Below are positions 26,350 through 35,586 of a stretch of 48,672 nucleotides of DNA, in pieces. The notes under the pieces are model-generated. The model was given only the letters and a program-made list of their open reading frames with translations, had not been told where the DNA came from and ran no database searches. Origin of the DNA: Bacteroidales bacterium (GTDB lineage: Bacteria > Bacteroidota > Bacteroidia > Bacteroidales > P3); contig JAGBOF010000030.1 of the NCBI GenBank assembly GCA_017633985.1, positions 1 through 48,672 on the forward strand. Direction: 5' to 3'. How positions within the stretch are numbered: position 1 is the stretch's first letter; each line of letters begins with the position of its first letter. Made by a program: the position numbers and the translations under genes.

Positions 26350-26357
26350 CAAAGATA
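26350..26357 (-). promoter_or_regulatory. Bacteroidota -7 element for ribBA (TATCTTTG, minus)
   Basis: CAAAGATA on the plus strand reads TATCTTTG on the minus strand, 50 bp before the ribBA start. It lies 12 bp from an opposing -7 element, so the two divergent promoters overlap. Confidence 0.6.
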
Positions 26358-26368
26358 AGAAATTTTTG

Positions 26369-26376
26369 TATTTTTG
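26369..26376 (+). promoter_or_regulatory. Bacteroidota -7 element for the LysE-family gene (TATTTTTG)
   Basis: TATTTTTG fits TAnnTTTG and lies 41 bp before the ATG at 26417, opposite the ribBA promoter. Confidence 0.55.
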
Positions 26377-26416
26377 CAATCTTAAATAAAAAAAATTCTT
26401 AATCAGAATGTAATTT

Positions 26417-27070
26417 ATGGGTGTATTTCATATCATAACTCAAGGCATATTATTCGGACTTACCCTTTCGTTTATGGTTGGTCCGGCTTTCTTCAAATTA
26501 ATCCAGACAAGCATTTCCCAAGGATTCCGTTCTTCTTCGCATTTGGCTTTGGGCATTTCGTTAAGTGATATTATAATGGTGTTTATTGCATGGTACGGAT
26601 TATCTTCCGTTTTTGAGACAAGAGAAGCGCAAAAGATTATTTCCGTAATCGGAGGCATAGTCATCATTATATTCGGGCTTTACACAGCCAACAAACGTCA
26701 CATATCAGCGGCGCCGCACCGTTCTTTAATAAACGAAAACAAAATAAGACTTAAATATTTGGGTCAGGGATTTTTGTTTAATATCGCAAACCCGGGCACA
26801 TGGTTCTTTTGGCTTATACCTATAGGTCTCGCCAATGCCTACTCAAAACATTCCGAACAAATCATCTTCCTTATCTCAATATTATTGACCAATCTTACTA
26901 TGGATATAATCAAATGCGCTATAAGCAATGAATTGAAAAAATTTCTTACTGATAACGTTATTACCATTATAAACCGTGTCGTGGGAACTATACTTATAGT
27001 ATTCGGTGTATATCTGGCATTATCTTCTTTTTTACCTGAATCCGGCAATATTATTAATAGCATACATTAA
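26417..27070 (+). CDS. LysE family exporter
   Basis: The 217-residue membrane protein has six hydrophobic segments. The first, ILFGLTLSFMVGPAFFKLIQ, carries the GP motif of LysE/RhtB exporters, and segment two follows SQGFRSSSHLALGISLSDII. The mid loop has NIANPGTWFFWL, also typical of the family. These inner-membrane carriers export amino acids such as lysine, homoserine or threonine; the substrate here cannot be told. The gene is single and divergent from ribBA. Confidence 0.82.
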   Translation: MGVFHIITQGILFGLTLSFMVGPAFFKLIQTSISQGFRSSSHLALGISLSDIIMVFIAWYGLSSVFETREAQKIISVIGGIVIIIFGLYTANKRHISAAPHRSLINENKIRLKYLGQGFLFNIANPGTWFFWLIPIGLANAYSKHSEQIIFLISILLTNLTMDIIKCAISNELKKFLTDNVITIINRVVGTILIVFGVYLALSSFLPESGNIINSIH

Positions 27071-27161
27071 TATATATGCATAAATAAATATCATTTCTCT
27101 GTACTTTCTCCTACGTTTCATGTAAACTGCTATAGTTCTCTTATTTAACTATACTGAAAAT

Positions 27162-28427
27162 TCACTCTCCATTTGATTTACATCGTTGAATATCTAATAA
27201 AATTTCACTATTACCTTGTGTTCTTATTGATGCCCCTGCATTTATTATTATTTCATCGTTCGCCTTAATCTCTAATTTTCGCCCATCATGTAAAAAAACA
27301 TTAGTATCTAATATTATGGTTCTTGCTTGTATTAAATCATAATTTAAACTTTCATTATGACTATAATTATCACCAATGGATATTATATCTTGGGAATAAC
27401 ATTCTGGTAAGGCATAAACTTTAACATAATCTACAAACATTGTATCACTTGTAAAATCTGCATTGGGTCTTCTGTCTATTACTCCTATATCACCTTCATC
27501 ATAACCATATTCAACGGCGGTATTAAGAACTATGCACATCGTATCAGAAGGATAATATGAAGGTATTTTTACAATTTTCCCAGCCATCAAATCGTTTATA
27601 CAAAGTCCTGAATCATCATCAATATCCCTATACTTAAAAAATCTTTGAATACAGTAATCATCAATATATATCTCAATTTTATCCTCACTCCATATTATTC
27701 TGTAGATATGGTAATCATTTAGTAATTCATGCAACAGAGTGTATGGGAAATTTATATTCTTTTTCAATGTATCTTCATAGAAAATTTTTTCAGTGCATTT
27801 TTGTGAAGGAAATCCATCTTTATTTTCAAAATTTTTATCCGCATAACAATTTGCCAACAACATCTGTTTATGTGTAAACAATTCGGCACAATCAATTTCG
27901 TTGTAATAAGCATAGCCGCTTTGACCGTACATCCAAAATGCAGGATTCAATCCGTAACTTTTAGGAAATTTTATTCTCGCCTCCACAATGCAATTAATGG
28001 GAAATCTTATCAAAGATTCTATTTCGCCTGTCGTGAATTCAAATATTGATGAATCATTTATTGCAACATTATCTATCCAATCTATAGGATAAACTCCCAC
28101 GAAAGGATGGGGTTCCCGCCTTATTATAATCTTTAATAAACCGTCTTCAACTTTAACATTTTGTGGTCTGTGATAAGCCTTCTGATTAAAGAAATCATGA
28201 TCTCTTGGAACAGGCAAACTATATTTCCATAAAGAAGTGTTTAATTCCGTACCGTCGAAAGAATCTTCAAACACGCATTGATAGTGGCGGATATGACTGT
28301 TTACAGTTTTCTGCAATATTAAAGTGTCGTATGAATATGTATCACCCACATCACATGTACAGTCTTGTGCATGTAATACCTGCAGAATAAAAATTCCGAT
28401 TATAAAAAAATAACATTTTATACTCAT
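27162..28427 (-). CDS. Glycoside hydrolase family 16 protein
   Basis: The start ATG 28427 overlaps the upstream stop as ATGA, so the two genes are translationally coupled; an upstream in-frame ATG at 28520 would run into the preceding coding region and break the signal peptide. From 28427 the 421-residue protein begins with SIKCYFFIIGIFILQVLHAQ (signal peptide). The GH16 domain has FEDSFDGTELNTSLWKYS, GEIESLIRFP, NPAFWMYGQSG and the catalytic NEIDCAE (about residue 176) with both glutamates. GH16 enzymes cleave beta-1,3 or beta-1,4 glucans and galactans; the substrate is unclear. The last about 75 residues form a beta-rich tail (TIILDTNVFLHDGRKLEI) rather than a clear T9SS sorting domain. Confidence 0.82.
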   Translation of the reverse strand: MSIKCYFFIIGIFILQVLHAQDCTCDVGDTYSYDTLILQKTVNSHIRHYQCVFEDSFDGTELNTSLWKYSLPVPRDHDFFNQKAYHRPQNVKVEDGLLKIIIRREPHPFVGVYPIDWIDNVAINDSSIFEFTTGEIESLIRFPINCIVEARIKFPKSYGLNPAFWMYGQSGYAYYNEIDCAELFTHKQMLLANCYADKNFENKDGFPSQKCTEKIFYEDTLKKNINFPYTLLHELLNDYHIYRIIWSEDKIEIYIDDYCIQRFFKYRDIDDDSGLCINDLMAGKIVKIPSYYPSDTMCIVLNTAVEYGYDEGDIGVIDRRPNADFTSDTMFVDYVKVYALPECYSQDIISIGDNYSHNESLNYDLIQARTIILDTNVFLHDGRKLEIKANDEIIINAGASIRTQGNSEILLDIQRCKSNGE

Positions 28428-29380
28428 GTTAATATAACTCTTTTTATTACAGTTTCTCCGTCTGCATAATGTATTTTTATTATATATAATCCTCTGGATA
28501 ACTTTGACACATCCAAACATACATTATTATTATTAACATATTCTGACAAGATAATTTGCCCGTAAGTATTCAAAACATTAACACTGCTAATATTTTTATT
28601 GTCAGACTTTATGCACACATTATCTTTGGCAGGATTAGGAATTATCTTTATAACAGAACTTTCAGGAGTTTCATTATTTAATGATTTATAAAAGCAATAA
28701 TCGAATTGATCATTATGGTATAACATCTCTCCGTTATACTCATAGCAAATAACCTTTTGGTCATAAGGTGTGAATAAATAGTGATCAATATTCCCAATAC
28801 CCTCAACCCATCTTCCTGTTGATGTTAAAAAGTATCCTTTTTGCAAACTCAACGCTTGCCCGGAGTTTATCATAGTCAATATTCTCCGCATCTTACCTGC
28901 GAAAAATACTGTATCATCCTGCTTTATTCTTAATACGCCTCTGACATTAGCACCTTCAGGCCACCCCCATATAATAGTGCCTACACTACCCCTAAAATCA
29001 TACAAATCTCTGTAATATCCGCCTTCTATAACTGCCACAACTCTTTTATCATATTCCCCGAGTTTGTACATAAACTCTCTGTCACCGTTATCATATATTC
29101 TATATAAATTCTTACACTTTACAATTGCTGTATCATATCCGTTAATATAATCCTTCGTATTCTCTTGATTACTAAACCTGCACTCCATCACGGTATCTTC
29201 GTCCAATAATTCATAAATAATAGTTGTTGTATCATCATTCTGGACCATTAAAACATACCATCTTTGTATGCCGTCTTTTACAATAGGTGTATATTCGTAT
29301 TGCTCCGTCTCCTGTGAGTAGGAAGTAAGATATAATGCCAAACACATTAAAACCGCTATAATTCTGTTCTTTCTTTTCAT
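28424..29380 (-). CDS. Secreted protein with T9SS type A sorting domain
   Basis: The 318-residue protein has a signal peptide (NRIIAVLMCLALYLTSYSQ), a central domain with no recognised family, and a C-terminal type A sorting domain (IIPNPAKDNVCIKS, VNVLNTYGQIILSEYV, LSRGLYIIKI). T9SS cargo with this tail is exported across the outer membrane and often anchored by a lipopolysaccharide. It shares an ATGA overlap with the GH16 gene, suggesting the two act together, for instance in glycan degradation. A -7 element lies at 29475 (minus). Confidence 0.75.
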   Translation of the reverse strand: MKRKNRIIAVLMCLALYLTSYSQETEQYEYTPIVKDGIQRWYVLMVQNDDTTTIIYELLDEDTVMECRFSNQENTKDYINGYDTAIVKCKNLYRIYDNGDREFMYKLGEYDKRVVAVIEGGYYRDLYDFRGSVGTIIWGWPEGANVRGVLRIKQDDTVFFAGKMRRILTMINSGQALSLQKGYFLTSTGRWVEGIGNIDHYLFTPYDQKVICYEYNGEMLYHNDQFDYCFYKSLNNETPESSVIKIIPNPAKDNVCIKSDNKNISSVNVLNTYGQIILSEYVNNNNVCLDVSKLSRGLYIIKIHYADGETVIKRVILT

Positions 29381-29474
29381 ACTACTATACTTTCTTTATT
29401 ATTTAGTAAGAATCATCCGTTTTGTTTCAATCTTAATACCGTCTATTACCAGTTTAACAAAGATACGTTGATTG

Positions 29475-29482
29475 CAAAATTA
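29475..29482 (-). promoter_or_regulatory. Bacteroidota -7 element, minus strand (TAATTTTG)
   Basis: CAAAATTA on the plus strand is TAATTTTG on the minus strand, 95 bp before the start at 29380. It would drive the T9SS-GH16 pair. Confidence 0.5.
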
Positions 29483-29661
29483 GTAAATTTTACTAAAATG
29501 TATATAATTACAAGATATTTTTCATATCTATCATTTTTTATCACTTACCAATCTATGTTGTCTACTTAATTTCTTCTCTTATTTTTCTATACTTCATAAA
29601 AAATTTCAAGTTAGTTTTTCATTTTTCTGTTAAAAAATTTGGCAAATAAAATAATAATCAA

Positions 29662-29669
29662 TACTTTTG
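29662..29669 (+). promoter_or_regulatory. Bacteroidota -7 element (TACTTTTG)
   Basis: TACTTTTG lies 85 bp before the ATG at 29754. A 15-codon open frame (ATG 29693, stop ending 29740) falls in the leader; whether it is translated is unknown. The rest of the gap 29381-29660 is AT-rich and shows nothing recognisable apart from the opposing promoter. Confidence 0.55.
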
Positions 29670-29753
29670 CAGAAATTTAAAACAAAAACATTATGAAATA
29701 TCACAGAATTAAAATAAACTACTTTGTAAATAACATTTAAAATTTAAAATATC

Positions 29754-30803
29754 ATGAAAAAGTCAGTTATTTTTTGTGCACTGCTTTGCAGTTTTATTAC
29801 GTGTGCCTTGTGCCAAACGAAAGACAAAATACCTCAAAACTTTATTGATTCTCTGAATTACAGAGAGTATGACGGTAATTATTACTTCCCCCGTTGACAG
29901 CAATGAAGTCACTTTGGATGTCTTCAGGCTTAACTCTGACAGTACTGATATAGTTTCTGTCAGTAGAGACGTCGGCATTTATGTTTTTGGTGATATGGAA
30001 CGCACTGTAGAAGACTTCGCCCAATCTTTCTATACCGATACTGCAATGAGAATCTACGGCGTATCAATTCCGTTTTGGTGTTTGCAATACCGTAACATGC
30101 ACCCATATATATGTATCGCAGACAGTAATTTTGTAATACAAAAAAAGCCGCAATTTTCCGTGAATATGATGACACAGACTCTGTTTCAAGAGAAAATTCC
30201 TATAGATTCTTCCGCTATAAAGAAGTCTTTTTTGATAAACCCGTAAAAGTAAAAGGACAGTTTTACGTAATACTTGACAATCCGAAACCTGCTCCTTATA
30301 CCGGGTATAATTGGGATAAAGAAAGTGCCAGAGACGCTCTCATTGCTCTGGTCATGCAATTCTGTACACCTGATCCAACCGAAAAAATATTCAGAATGTC
30401 AAGAAGAGTTGACATTAAAAATCAACATGTAGATTTTGAAAGTCAATATACCGACACTTCGTGGCACAACAAAAACACAGTTTTTTTCATGAGTATGTTT
30501 CCTATACTTTGCCCGCAAAAAGAACAAGGCGACACTATGCATCACGGCAGCGGGTTGGAAGATATTGACATAAACGGTTACACATATATTTACCCAAACC
30601 CCGTAAAGCATGAACTGAATGTAAGCTGTTCGTTCAGCATGAACAAAATTGAAATTTTTAATAGTGCAGGGCAAAAAACCGAGGAAATCCCGACAAAAGG
30701 TTACAACCACTACATAGACCTGACAAAATATGCAAAAGGCGAATATTTTGTAAAGATATACACCGATTACGGCACTGCCGTCAAAACCTTTATAAAGGAA
30801 TAA
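29754..30803 (+). pseudogene. T9SS type A cargo protein with two frameshifts
   Basis: The reading frame starts at ATG 29754 with a signal peptide (SVIFCALLCSFITCALCQ), but stops at TGA about 29898. Coding similarity continues in frame +1 from about 29869 (ITSPVDSNEVTLDVFRLNSD) to an A7 run at 30140-30146, then returns to the first frame through KAAIFREYDDTDSVSRE to a type A sorting domain (YIYPNPVKHELNV, YAKGEYFVKIYTDYG). Removing one C from the C5 run at about 29889-29893 and adding one A to the A7 run restores one protein of about 350 residues. Both changes are in homopolymers, so sequencing error is as likely as true decay. The middle domain is unrecognised. Confidence 0.75.
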
Positions 30804-30824
30804 ATTTTAAATAGGAATATTAAA

Positions 30825-31325
30825 TTAAAACTCTATGACTGCATCATCGTCTTTGGCAAAGCGGATGCGGTCATATTTCATTTTGGATTTTTTATAACCT
30901 TTTTTGGCAGCCAAGGCATAATAATGTCTTGCCCTTATAACATCTCTTTCCACTCCTATTCCGTAGTAGTAACTGTCTCCCATGGCATCCAAGCCTAATG
31001 ATGCACCGCACCAAGAAGCCTGTTCATATAATTCGAAGGCTTTAACGCTGTCTTTTTCGACGCCTTTGCCTTCGCGGTAACAGTTACCTAAAATTACCTG
31101 GGATTCTGCCAAACCCTGACGCGAAGATTTCTCCAACCAATAAACCGCAACGGAATCATCTTTTGCCACCCCTTTGCCTTCCTGATAACAAAGAGCCAAA
31201 AACATCTGCGAACAGGGATCGCCTTTTTTTGCCCCCGCCATATATTGTTGGGCTGTCTGTGATTGAATACTGTTTGCAAACAAAACTATCAACACCGTCA
31301 CTATTATTTTTCCGTAATATTTCAC
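30825..31325 (-). CDS. Sel1-repeat secreted protein
   Basis: From a GTG at 31325 the 166-residue protein begins KYYGKIIVTVLIVLFANSIQ, a signal peptide, and then holds about three Sel1 repeats (LALCYQEGKGVAKDDSVAVY, LGNCYREGKGVEKDSVKAFE, MGDSYYYGIGVERDVIRARH). Longer open frames reach 31472, but the -7 element at 31354-31361 lies inside that extension and there is no ATG between it and the GTG, so the GTG is preferred. Sel1 repeats form alpha-solenoids that bind other proteins; partner unknown. Convergent with the frameshifted T9SS gene. Confidence 0.72.
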   Translation of the reverse strand: MKYYGKIIVTVLIVLFANSIQSQTAQQYMAGAKKGDPCSQMFLALCYQEGKGVAKDDSVAVYWLEKSSRQGLAESQVILGNCYREGKGVEKDSVKAFELYEQASWCGASLGLDAMGDSYYYGIGVERDVIRARHYYALAAKKGYKKSKMKYDRIRFAKDDDAVIEF

Positions 31326-31353
31326 TTTATCAATGTTTTTTAATTTCACAAGG

Positions 31354-31361
31354 CAAAAGTA
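31354..31361 (-). promoter_or_regulatory. Bacteroidota -7 element, minus strand (TACTTTTG), decides the Sel1 start
   Basis: CAAAAGTA on the plus strand reads TACTTTTG on the minus strand, 29 bp before GTG 31325, with a TTTTGAAAA stretch about 15 bp further upstream. Confidence 0.55.
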
Positions 31362-31482
31362 AGATATTTTTTCAAAATAACGCTTTTTCCCGTTATCTTT
31401 TAATAATAATTGCGGCATTTTTTGCAATCTGCCGTACATCCTTAAAATCATATAAATACAAAGGTGCGGCAAACGGCGAAAA

Positions 31483-31566
31483 TAATCAGGCGTTTTAATA
31501 AATTTTCATCGCTGATTAATTTACTGAAACGCCGTTTTATTTTAACGAAACGCCGTTTTAATTTTT
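31483..31566. repeat. Modular intergenic repeat, copy F
   Basis: Words AATAATCAGGCGTTTTAATAAATTT, ATCGCTGATTAATTT, ACTGAAACGCCGTTTTATTTTA and ACGAAACGCCGTTTTAATTTTT follow one another. It lies between divergent Sel1 and yceD genes, so here it is not simply at a 3' end. The remaining gap to 31730 shows nothing recognisable. Confidence 0.65.
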
Positions 31567-31733
31567 CGGGAAGGTTTTTTGATTTTTTCATACATAAAAA
31601 CCGTTTTATAACAGGGCTTTTCATTACATCTTCTTAACACTTTCAACCAATCATAAAACATTTTAAATTAACAATTTACAACCTAAACTAAAATAAATTG
31701 ACGCAATATTATTGTCATATTAAAAAAAAGTTG

Positions 31734-31741
31734 TATTTTTG
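31734..31741 (+). promoter_or_regulatory. Bacteroidota -7 element (TATTTTTG) for the yceD-rpmF-plsX-fabH operon
   Basis: TATTTTTG lies 23 bp before ATG 31764. In-frame ATG-like starts further up (from 31698) would precede the promoter, so 31764 is chosen. Confidence 0.6.
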
Positions 31742-31763
31742 CAACTTCAAATTTGTAGATTTT

Positions 31764-32291
31764 ATGTTTGACAAGAGCGTTTATATTATTGAGCACAGCA
31801 AGTTGGCAAAGGGACATAACGAATTGGAGTTCAAGGCAGACAAAAGTTTATTTGATGAATTTGAATGCGAAGATGTTTTGAATGTAACGGCAGATGTGAA
31901 AGCCGATGCAGTAAAAAGCGAACGTTTGATTGAGTTTAAATTTGTTTTTTCGGGCGTAATTGAAACGCAGTGCAGCAGATGCTTATCGCCTATGGCAATA
32001 CCAATCAACAAAAAAACCTCTCTTTACGTCAAATTCGGAGAACAAAACGACATGACGGACATAAGCGAGTGGATTATCAAAGAAAGTGAAAACATAATTG
32101 ACTTGTCAAACTACATTTACGAAGAATTGAGAATAGAAATACCGATTGCACCCGTGCATAAACACAAAAATGAGTGTAATCAACAGATGATAGAAAAACT
32201 TTCTGCGGTTAACGAAGAAAATTTGAAAGCAAAAGAAAGTGAAACAGATCCCCGTTGGGCTAAATTGGCGGAATTAAAAAACAGTCTTTAG
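31764..32291 (+). CDS. yceD: YceD/DUF177 family protein
   Basis: From ATG 31764 the 175-residue protein has the DUF177 core: FSGVIETQCSRCLSPMAIPI with the CxxC pair, followed by IDLSNYIYEELRIEIPIAPVH. YceD accompanies rpmF in most bacteria and has been linked to 23S rRNA handling; its exact role is not settled. It opens a four-gene block, with a 58-bp gap to rpmF. Acts in the cytoplasm. Confidence 0.85.
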   Translation: MFDKSVYIIEHSKLAKGHNELEFKADKSLFDEFECEDVLNVTADVKADAVKSERLIEFKFVFSGVIETQCSRCLSPMAIPINKKTSLYVKFGEQNDMTDISEWIIKESENIIDLSNYIYEELRIEIPIAPVHKHKNECNQQMIEKLSAVNEENLKAKESETDPRWAKLAELKNSL

Positions 32292-32349
32292 CATTAAGGG
32301 AACTAAAATATTAATGATTATAAATATAACTTTAAAAATTTAGAATAAA

Positions 32350-32538
32350 ATGCCAAATCCAAAACACAGATTCTCACAAACGAGAACAGCAAAAAGAAGA
32401 TCACACGATCACGTTGAAGGAGTACAGTTAGCAAATTGCCCTAATTGCGGTGCAGTTGTTCAGTCTCACAGAGTTTGTCCTGAATGCGGATACTACAGAG
32501 GTAAATTAGCAATAGAGAAAAAGGACGACAATAAATAA
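32350..32538 (+). CDS. rpmF: 50S ribosomal protein L32
   Basis: The 62-residue protein begins MPNPKHRFSQTRTAKRRSHD and has two CxxC pairs (CPNC and CPEC), a zinc-ribbon form of L32. It is a structural protein of the large ribosomal subunit near the peptidyl transferase region. It is followed after 21 bp by plsX. Confidence 0.95.
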   Translation: MPNPKHRFSQTRTAKRRSHDHVEGVQLANCPNCGAVVQSHRVCPECGYYRGKLAIEKKDDNK

Positions 32539-32559
32539 TAATAACTTATTCTTTTAGCT

Positions 32560-33507
32560 ATGAGAATAGGTTTGGATGTAATGGGCGGCGATTATGCCCC
32601 CGCTGCAATAGTAAAAGGTGCAATAGCAGCAAAAGAAGAACTTTCCGCAGACGATGAACTGGTCCTTTTCGGAAGAAAAAGCGATATAGAAAAGGTATTT
32701 GAGCAGTGCGGCGGTGCAAATATTTCGGATTTCACAATTGTGGACTGCCCAGAAGTTATAGATATGCACGATTCCCCTATAAAGGCTTTCAAAGTTAAGC
32801 CTGATTCGTCTTTAGCCGTAGGGTTCGGTTATTTGAAAGCGGGTAAAATTGATACGTTTGCTTCTGCGGGCAATTCAGGTGCTATGCTTGTAGGAACGAT
32901 GTACAGTGTAGGTTTGGCAGAGGGCGTATTGCGTCCTTGTTTGGCTGCATTGATTCCGAAAGAAAAAGAAGGTGTTACGGTTTTGTTGGATGTGGGAGTA
33001 GACACTGACACAAAACCTGATACGCTTTACCAATTCGGTCTTTTGGGCAGTCTGTATGCAGAAAGTACGCTGAACATTAAAAATCCGAGAGTTGCACTCT
33101 TAAATATAGGAGAAGAAGAAGGCAAAGGCAATTTGCAGTGCAAAGCCGCTTACCAATTGATGAAAGATTCTTCTTACAACTTTGTAGGCAACGCCGAACC
33201 GAGGGAAATTTTTTCAGATAACGTTGACGTTATTGTCTGCGACGGTTTTGTAGGCAATTTGATAATGAAAAATATCGAAGCCTTTGCTCGCAGTGTTGCC
33301 AAAAGAGGTTTGGTTGATGATTTCATAAAAAGATTTAACTATGAGATATACGGAGGGTTGCCTTTGTTGGGTGCTAACAAAGTGGTCATTATAGGACACG
33401 GTGTTTCCAACGACAAAGCAATCAAATCAATGATTCTGCAATCCAAAAAGATTTATCAATCCGATATTATCTCACGCTTGTCGGACAGTTTCAAAGCGAA
33501 TAAGTAA
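32560..33507 (+). CDS. plsX: Phosphate acyltransferase PlsX
   Basis: The 315-residue protein starts MRIGLDVMGGDYAPAAIVKG and has SAGNSGAMLVGTMY, GVTVLLDVGVDTDTKP, ALLNIGEEEGKG and VDVIVCDGFVGNLIMKN, all PlsX hallmarks. PlsX converts acyl-ACP to acyl-phosphate, the first step of phosphatidic acid synthesis with PlsY. It is membrane-associated. Gap of 16 bp to fabH. Confidence 0.95.
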   Translation: MRIGLDVMGGDYAPAAIVKGAIAAKEELSADDELVLFGRKSDIEKVFEQCGGANISDFTIVDCPEVIDMHDSPIKAFKVKPDSSLAVGFGYLKAGKIDTFASAGNSGAMLVGTMYSVGLAEGVLRPCLAALIPKEKEGVTVLLDVGVDTDTKPDTLYQFGLLGSLYAESTLNIKNPRVALLNIGEEEGKGNLQCKAAYQLMKDSSYNFVGNAEPREIFSDNVDVIVCDGFVGNLIMKNIEAFARSVAKRGLVDDFIKRFNYEIYGGLPLLGANKVVIIGHGVSNDKAIKSMILQSKKIYQSDIISRLSDSFKANK

Positions 33508-33523
33508 ATTTTTCAGAATTAAG

Positions 33524-34513
33524 ATGGCAAAAACAAGAGCTATAATAACTGCTGTTGAAGGTTATGTTCCAGAAGATGTAATTGACAACACGATGTTAAG
33601 TAAGATGGTTGATACTACGGACGAATGGATAATGACGCGCATAGGTATCAAGACCAGACATATTCTTAAAGGTGACAAAGGACCGTCTGATATGGCGAAA
33701 ATTGTCGTTGACAAAATACTTCAAAAGAAAAATATTTCTCCCGATGAGATAGATTTGATAATCTGCTGTACGGTTACTCCCGATATGCAATTCCCTGCAA
33801 CGGCTAACATAATTGCCGACAAATGCGGAATAAAAAACGGTTTTGGTTTTGATATCAATGCCGGCTGTTCGGGATTTATCTACGGTATCACAACGGGAAG
33901 TAAATATATTGAAAGCGGTTTTTGCAAAAAGGTATTGGTTATCGGTGCCGAGAAAATGACTTCTATTGTCAATTATGAAGACCGTACGACATGCCCTATA
34001 TTCGGTGACGGTGCAGCGGCTGTTCTGTTGGAAGCTGGCGAAGACTCACCTTACGGTGTTATTGACGAAGTGCTGCATTCCGACGGTGTAGGTGTCAAAC
34101 ATCTGCATCAGGTTGCAGGCGGCAGTGTCCACCCTGCATCAATAGAGACCGTGATGAACAAACAACACTTCATATATCAGGAAGGTCAAGCCGTATTCAA
34201 ATGGGCGGTAACCAAGATGGCTGATGTTACGGAAGAATTATTGGCAAAAAACAACATGCAAAAATCAGACATCACATTCTTGCTTCCACATCAGGCAAAT
34301 CTACGTATAATCAAAGCAACGGGCGAACGTCTGGAATTAAAAGACGACCAAGTTTTGGTTAATATAGAAAAATACGGCAATACCACTTCGGCAACAATCC
34401 CTATGCTTATGTACGAAAACCAAGATAAATTCAAAAAAGGTGACAATCTTATTTTGACATCTTTCGGTGCAGGATTTACATGGGGAGCCGTACTTGTCAA
34501 ATGGGCAATCTAA
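33524..34513 (+). CDS. fabH: Beta-ketoacyl-ACP synthase III
   Basis: The 329-residue protein has the Cys-His-Asn triad: C in DINAGCSGFIYGI, H in LLPHQANLRII and N in YGNTTSATIPM. TTDEWIMTRIGIKTRH at the N terminus and TSFGAGFTWGAVLVKW at the C terminus are family motifs. FabH condenses an acyl-CoA starter with malonyl-ACP to begin fatty acid synthesis. As last gene of the block it links starter condensation with PlsX acyl transfer. Confidence 0.95.
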   Translation: MAKTRAIITAVEGYVPEDVIDNTMLSKMVDTTDEWIMTRIGIKTRHILKGDKGPSDMAKIVVDKILQKKNISPDEIDLIICCTVTPDMQFPATANIIADKCGIKNGFGFDINAGCSGFIYGITTGSKYIESGFCKKVLVIGAEKMTSIVNYEDRTTCPIFGDGAAAVLLEAGEDSPYGVIDEVLHSDGVGVKHLHQVAGGSVHPASIETVMNKQHFIYQEGQAVFKWAVTKMADVTEELLAKNNMQKSDITFLLPHQANLRIIKATGERLELKDDQVLVNIEKYGNTTSATIPMLMYENQDKFKKGDNLILTSFGAGFTWGAVLVKWAI

Positions 34514-34532
34514 AAAATATATAATATTCTAA

Positions 34533-34580
34533 ATGCAGTATGCAGCATATACCTTTGAGGTTAAATGTTACATACTGCAT
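34533..34580. terminator. Hairpin after fabH
   Basis: ATGCAGTATG (34533-34542) pairs perfectly with CATACTGCAT (34571-34580) around a 28-nt loop, followed by CTCTTTATT. The T run is weak, so termination is probable rather than certain. Confidence 0.5.
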
Positions 34581-34625
34581 CTCTTTATTAGCGAGTACTT
34601 ATAAATAATAAATACACTGCATAAG

Positions 34626-35480
34626 ATGGGAAAGATGACAATAACATTTCTTGGTACGGGAACATCATTAGGCGTTCCTATTCCCGGATGTGATTGTAAT
34701 GTCTGCCTATCTTCGGATAAAAGAGATATAAGGCTCCGCACTTCGTGTTTGGTAACGTTTGATGATGAAATAAATTCTAAAACAGGTAAAGCATGGCAGA
34801 TTTGCATTGATGCGGGTCCCGATTTCCGTTATCAGATGTTGCGCGAAAATGTGCAATATCTTGACGCAATTCTTTTAACCCACGAACACAGGGATCATAT
34901 TGCGGGATTGGATGACGTACGTTCTTACAACTATCTGCAGCAATGTCCGATGCCTGTATTCGGAAACAAAGAAGCATTAATAGGTGTAAAAAAGATGATG
35001 TATTATGCCTTTGAAAATGCCGTGTACCCCGGTGTCCCTGAATTTGAACTGCATGAAGTGTCAGTTCATAAGGAAGACAGCAATAAACAAAGCACTGTTG
35101 CAGGCAGTGACATACTGAATGAAATACATTTTGGCAACATCAAGATAATGCCTATCGAGGTTATGCATGCCCAATTACCCACCTTGGCATACAGAATAGG
35201 TGATTTTGCTTATATAACGGATGCGAAAACAATCAGCAACGAAGAAAAACAAAAGTTGTCAGGCGTAAAAACATTAGTTGTCAATGCCCTTCGCAGGGAA
35301 GAACACTTTTCACATTTCACATTGGACGAAGCACTTTCTTTAATTGACTTTGTCCAACCCGATGTTGCATACCTGACACATCTGTCCCATCTTATGGGAC
35401 CGTATAAAGATTTCGGACAGTTCTTACCTGACAATGTTCATTTAGCTTATGACGGTCTTAAGATAATATGCGGCATATAA
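34626..35480 (+). CDS. Metallo-beta-lactamase-fold hydrolase, PhnP-like
   Basis: The 284-residue protein opens TITFLGTGTSLGVPIPGCDC and has the metal motif LTHEHRDHIAGLDDVR, later metal residues in VMHAQLP and ITDAK, and LTHLSHLMG near the end. The cysteines in GCDCNVCLSS match the extra zinc site of PhnP-type phosphodiesterases. PhnP hydrolyses 5-phosphoribosyl 1,2-cyclic phosphate, but homologues outside phn operons, as here, have unproven substrates. Cytoplasmic; no signal peptide. Confidence 0.75.
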   Translation: MGKMTITFLGTGTSLGVPIPGCDCNVCLSSDKRDIRLRTSCLVTFDDEINSKTGKAWQICIDAGPDFRYQMLRENVQYLDAILLTHEHRDHIAGLDDVRSYNYLQQCPMPVFGNKEALIGVKKMMYYAFENAVYPGVPEFELHEVSVHKEDSNKQSTVAGSDILNEIHFGNIKIMPIEVMHAQLPTLAYRIGDFAYITDAKTISNEEKQKLSGVKTLVVNALRREEHFSHFTLDEALSLIDFVQPDVAYLTHLSHLMGPYKDFGQFLPDNVHLAYDGLKIICGI

Positions 35481-35586
35481 CTTACGCCACACAGACCGAA
35501 TCACAGCAAAAACCTATCTTTCAATATCATTTTGCATTGTAATTCAAAATTTATTTGCACTTTTGCAAAACAGAACATATAAAAAT

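Noticed and set aside
31764-34513. Polyketide or secondary-metabolite cluster because of fabH
   Set aside because: The yceD-rpmF-plsX-fabH order is the standard fatty-acid and phospholipid block.
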